This document shows, piece by piece, positions 58,881-64,000 of a stretch of DNA of 64,000 nt. The first letter of the stretch is position 1, and each line of letters opens with the position of its first letter. The notes under the pieces are model-generated. The model was not told where the DNA came from, did not search any database, and was given only the letters and a program-made list of their open reading frames with translations. The position numbers were made by a program, and so were the translations under genes. The stretch is from Guillardia theta CCMP2712 (taxonomy: Eukaryota; Cryptophyceae; Pyrenomonadales; Geminigeraceae): NCBI RefSeq assembly GCF_000315625.1, contig NW_005434580.1, positions 209,648-273,647 of the forward strand, read 5' to 3'.

Positions 58881-60348
58881 AACGAAAAGCACTGGAGCTG
58901 CAAGCAAAGGTCATCGTCAGGCGAGGAGTTTGTGCGCATCTTTTCTAGCTTCTCTTTACAGTCTGCACAATTGTGCGTTTGTCTGTTGTTTGCATGTTTG
59001 AATATGTTTCTCAGCTCCCTTGCTCATCCTTGACTATCTCACACGTGCTGCCAGCACCCTACTCTCATCATCTATCACTTCCTGTTGCTCTTTTTGTTTG
59101 TCGTCACCTGCCTCCCTTTCTCGTCTCTCCGTTCCTTTTCTTCTCAAGAGCCCCAACCCATCAACCCCGGGTAGTTGCATCGGTGTTCTGCAAGCTTTAT
59201 CTCTTCTTGCGAAAAGAAGCGGTTTCAATATTTTTGGAGTTGCCAACGTGACCTGCTGACAGTTTGGCCCATGTTAGTTGCCGACTCTCAAGTTTTTAGT
59301 TATCGATTCGCAGGAGCCCCGTCCTTCTTTACTCAAAGGTAAGTGAAAAATCAGTACGGGCCGTAAGAGGACACTGAATCATCAATCGGGACTGAGGAGC
59401 CTTGACCCGGGCCTCAGCCGCCGTCACGGCGTGACGGGCCGTGGCAGTGGGCCGGGCGGATGATACGGCGGGACCCGGCACCGTGACCGTCGGGTGACTC
59501 TGACTGAGGCGCCTCAGCCGGCCCGCCCGGCCCGCCGCCGTCAGGGCCGGGCCGTGGCACCGCCGGCCCGGCGCTTCAACTTCCGCGGCCACTGAGTCAA
59601 CGGCGGCATGACTGCCAGCCTGAGGGGCCTGCCAGAGAGTCAGCCGCCGCAGGACTGAGCCGGCGGGTAAACTTGAAATCAGTTGAATTTGACTCAACCG
59701 TTGAACTTCGGAACAATGTGACTCGGAGGCTCAGCAAGCCCCGCCGGCCCGGACTCGGGAAACGTCACGTTGCTCGGAATTCTTTACTCACATTGACTCT
59801 TGAAGAATCCGAGACTCGGTGACAGAGGCAGCGCCATGGCTGGCATGGCTCGGATTTGCCATGATATAGGCTGGCCGGCCCGGGCTGCGCGGCACGCGAT
59901 CCGGCAGGCCCCGCCCGCGTTTTCGAAAGCCTTCAAGTCCGAGGCCGGGCGCGGCCCGGCGCCGGGCCGGGCCGACCGGGTCGCCCGGGGCCCGGCTCGG
60001 ACGCACGCCCCGGGCCCGGCCGGGTTGAACTTCAGTTCTGTACAACGGTATTCCGTTGAAATTCAATTTGGCGTGTTGTGGGAGGGAGGGAGGGAGGGAA
60101 GAGGGAGCGAATGTGATCGGAAACGAGGGTCGCGATGGCTCATCCGCCATCTTTGAGCACAGATGTGACGATAGAAGACAAGATGAATGTACTTGCTACC
60201 CCCAATCACTCACTTTCATATCCTTCACTCTTCCCTTTGCAATGGGAGATAGTCCTTGGCAGCGGGCAGAGGGGGGCCATGGCGAGAAGAGCGATTGTTG
60301 TTGTTTTCTTGTCTTTTGTTTTGACTGGGAGAGTGTACAGATCGTAGT
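58881..60348. other. intergenic, very GC-rich blocks
   Basis: 59400-59720 and 59860-60030 are made of GGCCCGG, GCCGCCG and similar words with many inverted repeats. A TTTACTCAAAGGTAAGTGAA end occurs at 59332 and TTTACTCACATTGACTC at about 59783. No coding sequence is supported. Confidence 0.5.
59329..60035. repeat. GC-rich dispersed repeat block
   Basis: Shares composition and an end motif (TTTACTCAAA-GTAAGTGAAA) with the element at 46.7-47.2 kb, and GGCCC words with 8.5 and 23.7 kb. Boundaries are approximate. Confidence 0.45.
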
Positions 60349-63300
60349 CATGGGAGATCAGCTAGCTTCCTTGGAGAGCAAGATAACTTCCTTGGAGAAG
60401 GAGAAACGTCAACGTGAGTTCCAGGTATGGTGGCCCTGCAAAAGACTGTCGTCCTGACATCGTACCAGTACACTGCCCTCGAGTCGCTTCTCCGCAAGAC
60501 CAAGACGGAGAATGAAAGGTTCTTCTTTGACGTCTTCTCAGCACATGAGATGTATCTGATGTTCTTTCACTCCAGTCTCAAGGCTGAGCTGTCAACCTTG
60601 AAATCTGAGGACACAAAGGATACAGACCAGCAGGCGGCAAGCGGCAGGTGATGCCTGGCTGATGGTGGCCGGAAGCGTGCCTGATTCTGCCTCTTTCTAG
60701 CTCTGATTCCTCTGAGCTCGAGGAGGTCAAGTCGCAATGCAAGCGCCTGGAGGAGGAGAAGAGAGCAGTCGAAGTCAGTCGGACGTGAGCGTTCTGAGAG
60801 TTCCTGACTGGATGGCAGGACGAGCTCAAGGCCGCCAATGGGAAGATGCAGACCCTCATGCAAGCGCTGAAAGAGCAGCAGGAGGAAACAGACAGGCAGT
60901 CCAGGTTTTCCTTGTTGTACCTGAGATACTGGGTGAGGCTGGTAGCAGGGAGGGCGAAGGCAGTTTGGCAAGAATCGCGGTTTTGGAGGAGGCGAATGAA
61001 AAGCTCAAGAGCAGGCTCGAGCTAGGAAACAAGGCACTCGAGACTCAGCATGAGCTCGAGAGGCAGCTCGAGGAGCTCCGAGCCACGTCCGCTGCTGCGG
61101 CAGACGAGGCGAGCAGGAAGGAGGCAGAGGCCGGAGAGCTGCTGGAGAAGGTGAAGGAGATGGAGGGCCGGCTGGCGCAGGCAGAGGAGGAGGCGAGGAG
61201 GGGAGACGATCTTGTGGTAGAGCTGCACGCAGCTCGGCTGCAGGTGGAGGAGCTGGAGGGGGCAAGGGAGGAGCTGCGCAAGCAGCATGAGGACGCCGAG
61301 AACGCCCAGCAGGCCCGCCAGCAAGAGCTTGAGGAGAAGATCGCGCAGCTACAGGAGGAGAACATGTCCCTGCAGCAGATGAGCATGAAGGAGGACGGGG
61401 AAGAGGCTCTTGCTGAGGCCCAGCAGCGGCTCGAGAAGGAGCAGGGCAGACGCGAGGAGCTCGAGAGGCAGCTCGAGGAGCTCCGAGCCACGTCCGCTGC
61501 TGCGGCAGCGGAGGCGAGCAGGAAGGAGGCAGAGGCCGGGGAGCTGCTGGAGAAGGTGAAGGAGATGGAGGGCCGGCTGGCGCAGGCAGAGGAGGAGGCG
61601 AGGAGGGGAGACGATCTTGTGGTAGAGCTGCACGCAGCTCGGCTGCAGGTGGAGGAGCTGGAGGGGGCAAGGGAGGAGCTGCGCAAGCAGCATGAGGACG
61701 CCGAGAACGCCCAGCAGGCCCGCCAGCAAGAGCTTGAGGAGAAGATCGCGCAGCTACAGGAGGAGAACATGTCCCTGCAGCAGATGAGCGTGAAGGAGGA
61801 CGGGGAAGAGGCTCTTGCTGAGGCCCAGCAGCGGCTCGAGAAGGAGCAGGGCAGACGCGAGGAGCTCGAGAGGCAGCTCGAGGAGCTCCGAGCCACGTCC
61901 GCTGCTGCGGCAGCGGAGGCGAGCAAGAAGGAGGCAGAGGCCGGAGAGCTGCTGGAGAAGGTGAAGGAGATGGAGGGCCGGCTGGCGCAGGCAGAGGAGG
62001 AGGCGAGGAGGGGAGACGATCTTGTGGTAGAGCTGCACGCAGCTCGGCTGCAGGTGGAGGAGCTGGAGGGGGCAAGGGAGGAGGTGGCGGAGCTGAAAGA
62101 GTGTTTGTCAAGCATGGAGAAGGAGGGGCAGGCTGTCCATGCCTCCTACGAGCTCCTGCTGTCCGAGAAGGATTCTCAGCTCGCTGAGCTGGCCGGGCAG
62201 CTGAAGCAGCTCGAGGAGTGCAAGGAGAAGATGCGAGAGGAGCTCGAGGAGGCGAACAGTGAGATCGAGAAGTTCCTCGAGCTCGAGAAGGACCTCAACG
62301 CCCAGCTGAAGGCCCACCAGGACAGAGCCGCTGGCAGCGAGCTGGACGCCCTTAGGGAGGAGGTGAAGAGCAAGAGCGAGCTGCTTGCCAACGCTGCCAT
62401 GGCGCAAGAAAACCTGAAGCTGCAGCTGGAGAAGGCTAGGAAGGAGGTGGAGGACGCAAAGGAGGGCGCGAACTCCTCTGCGTCATCGGCAGCCCAGCTG
62501 GAGACGCAGCTGAGCAGGGCGGAGGAGGAGAGGAAGGCTCTGTCAGACTTGCTGTCATCCACCAGGCTGGTGCTGGAGTCGAAGGAGGCCGAGCTCGAGA
62601 GCGTGCGCTCCCAGCTGGAGTCCAGCAGGGCCGAGTTGAGGGGCGTTCAGTCGGGGATGGCCGTGGAAGGGGGGGAGCTCAGGAAGGAGCTGGAGAGGAA
62701 GGAGGAGGAGAACTCCAGGCTGCAGCAGAAGCTCGCGTCCTCCAAGGACCTTCATGAGAGCTCAGCAAACCAGGTGGAGAGGTAAGCGACTAGATACAGT
62801 CAGACGGCTCCTTGTTCCTGTCCCTCCTTGCTGCTGTTGATTCTATTCCTACTCCCTTTCTTTCGTTGTCTCCCTCCCTCCCTCCCTCCCTCCCTCCCTC
62901 CCTCCCTCCCTCCCTCCCTCCCTCCCTCCCTCCCTCCCTCCTCTCTTTGCTCTTCTCATGTCTCGCGCAGGCTTAAGAAGGAATTGTCGGAGAAGGAACA
63001 AGAGCTCGCGAAACTTCAGGCTTTGAGCGCGCAGGCTGAGGAGAAACTGATCCAGGAGAAGAATACCTTGACGGTGATTCTTCCTTCCTCTATCCTCCCC
63101 CTTCCCCTTCCTCCCCTCCCTTCTCTTTTGTCCAGCCCTTCTCCTCCTCCTCTTATTTTCCCATCCCTTGTCTCCTCCTCCTCCTCCTATCTTCCCCTCC
63201 TTCACTTGTCTTGTCCTCCTCCTATTATCTTCCCCTCCTTCACTTGTCTTCTTCTCTTCTCTCATCCGTTCAGCAGGAAAAAGTCAAAGTCCTCACCTCG

Positions 63301-64000
63301 AAGCTCGAAGCTGCTGAGAGTGCGCGAGAAATGGCCGCAGCCAAGGTTGGGGGGTGGGGGTGGGGGGAGGTTTGAGGAGGAGGAGGAGGAGGAGGAGGAG
63401 GAGGCGGAGGGATCAAGCATAGTAGCGGTAGGAGGAGGAGGATGACAATCTTTGCAGATGAAGGAGGAGGCAGCAGCTTCTCAGAAGCTTTCACAGAGGA
63501 TTGAGAGCCTCCTGGACAAGGTGAAGTCACGTATGAGAGAGCCTCTCATATCCTCGAACACCTCATCTTTCAATTTCTCTGTCAGAGAAAGATTGGGAAG
63601 AGGCGAGATGAAGGAAAGACTTCTCCTCCTAGCGTCAGAAGAGATGTAGGAGCAGGGCGGAGATGAGGACGAGGATTGAGAGCGAGGAGGTGGTAGAGGG
63701 GGAGGTGGAGGAGATGGAGAAGAGGGAAGAGTAGAAAGGAGTGAAATGGTTCTTGCCAAGGTTTTGGGCTGGAGAGACAGCGGATGAGAAATCGAAAGGA
63801 TGAGGGCGAAGAGGAGGGCAAGGATGGGAGTAGGAGGGGTTAACTCCACGCAGGTGTCGCTCCTTGAGCAGAAGAACGAGTCTCTCCTCGCTCAGCAGGG
63901 AGATAGTAAGGGAAGCGACAAGAATGAAGACGAGGAGCTTCAGGTGATCTTGCAGTGTTCCATCTCCTGTTCCTTATCCTCCTCCTCCTCCTCCTCCTCC
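60349..64000 (+). CDS. long coiled-coil protein, 3' partial
   Basis: Start at ATG 60349 (MGDQLASLESKITSLEKEK). Short exons follow (about 60470-60520, 60574-60648, 60701-60770, 60821-60909), then a long exon to about 62780, then 62971-63072 (LKKELSEKEQELAKLQ), about 63275-63345 and 63458-63520, and it leaves the window. The product is almost all heptad coiled coil rich in Glu, Leu and Ala, with two full and one partial copy of a 135-residue repeat (405 bp; 61052, 61457, 61862). Long coiled coils of this kind occur in golgins, myosin-like and centrosomal proteins; sequence alone does not choose between these. Introns after 62780 hold simple repeats. Confidence 0.65.
61052..62090 (+). repeat. 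405-bp tandem coding repeat
   Basis: Units start at 61052, 61457 and 61862 (ELERQLEELRATSAAAA). DNA identity is nearly complete apart from a few bases (for example AAAAD versus AAAAE, MSMKED versus MSVKED). Confidence 0.95.
62869..62941. repeat. CCCT tetranucleotide repeat in an intron
   Basis: About eighteen CCCT units just upstream of an acceptor in the coiled-coil gene. Confidence 0.92.

Noticed and set aside
61005-62115. Two minus-strand frames of 368 and 356 codons, Pro- and Ser-rich
   Set aside because: Antisense of the 405-bp coiled-coil repeat; the plus strand has heptads and spliced neighbours.

Overview
The window is nuclear DNA of a unicellular eukaryote. Genes are split by many short GT-AG introns (mostly about 40-110 nt), coding DNA is GC-rich, simple repeats and minisatellites are abundant, and the gene set (ESCRT-III, GPN3, TRMO, HYLS1, Sfi1-type repeats, SET/BAH proteins, RWP-RK-like proteins) is that of a flagellated protist or alga. 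A cryptophyte such as Guillardia theta would fit; that name is inference, not proof. No tRNA, rRNA or CRISPR was recognised.

Layout. 1-3189: an AT-rich, intronless, 5'-incomplete reading frame with collagen repeats, a PA14-like and a LamG-like domain, looking like a fibre protein of an integrated virus. 3270-7879 (-): a host-composition, multi-exon collagen + PA14 surface protein, convergent with the first. 9109-10425 (+): CHMP4/SNF7, all 12 exons resolved. 10.7-11.9 kb: unclear small gene(s). 12637-14363 (+): GPN3 GTPase, 14 exons. 14.4-16.5 kb: simple repeats and a 118-base gap. 16507-20183 (+): chromatin protein with Tudor, BAH, C2H2 and SET domains. 20210-23257 (-): TRMO tRNA methyltransferase, tail to tail with it. 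24.7-31.6 kb: tandem array of a roughly 1.8 kb gene unit (one full copy, one 5'-truncated copy, two broken copies, one remnant). 32200-32812 (-): RWP-RK-like gene A. 33.5-36.9 kb (+) and 37.5-38.3 kb (-): unrecognised genes. 39.4-45.4 kb (-): coiled-coil plus Sfi1-type repeat protein with a near-identical 399-bp tandem repeat. 47347-49521 (+): unknown. 49637-50678 (-): HYLS1. 51.4-58.9 kb (-): three more RWP-RK-like paralogues, one a pseudogene, separated by minisatellites. 60.3-64.0 kb (+): long coiled-coil protein running off the end.

Themes: membrane remodelling (CHMP4), RNA polymerase assembly (GPN3), tRNA modification (TRMO), chromatin (SET/BAH), centriole/cilium (HYLS1, Sfi1-like) and a local family of putative transcription factors. 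They do not form one pathway. The most unusual features are the virus/host boundary with matching domain architectures on both sides, the decaying tandem array, the RWP-RK-like family, and repeat units joined out of frame in the Sfi1-like gene.
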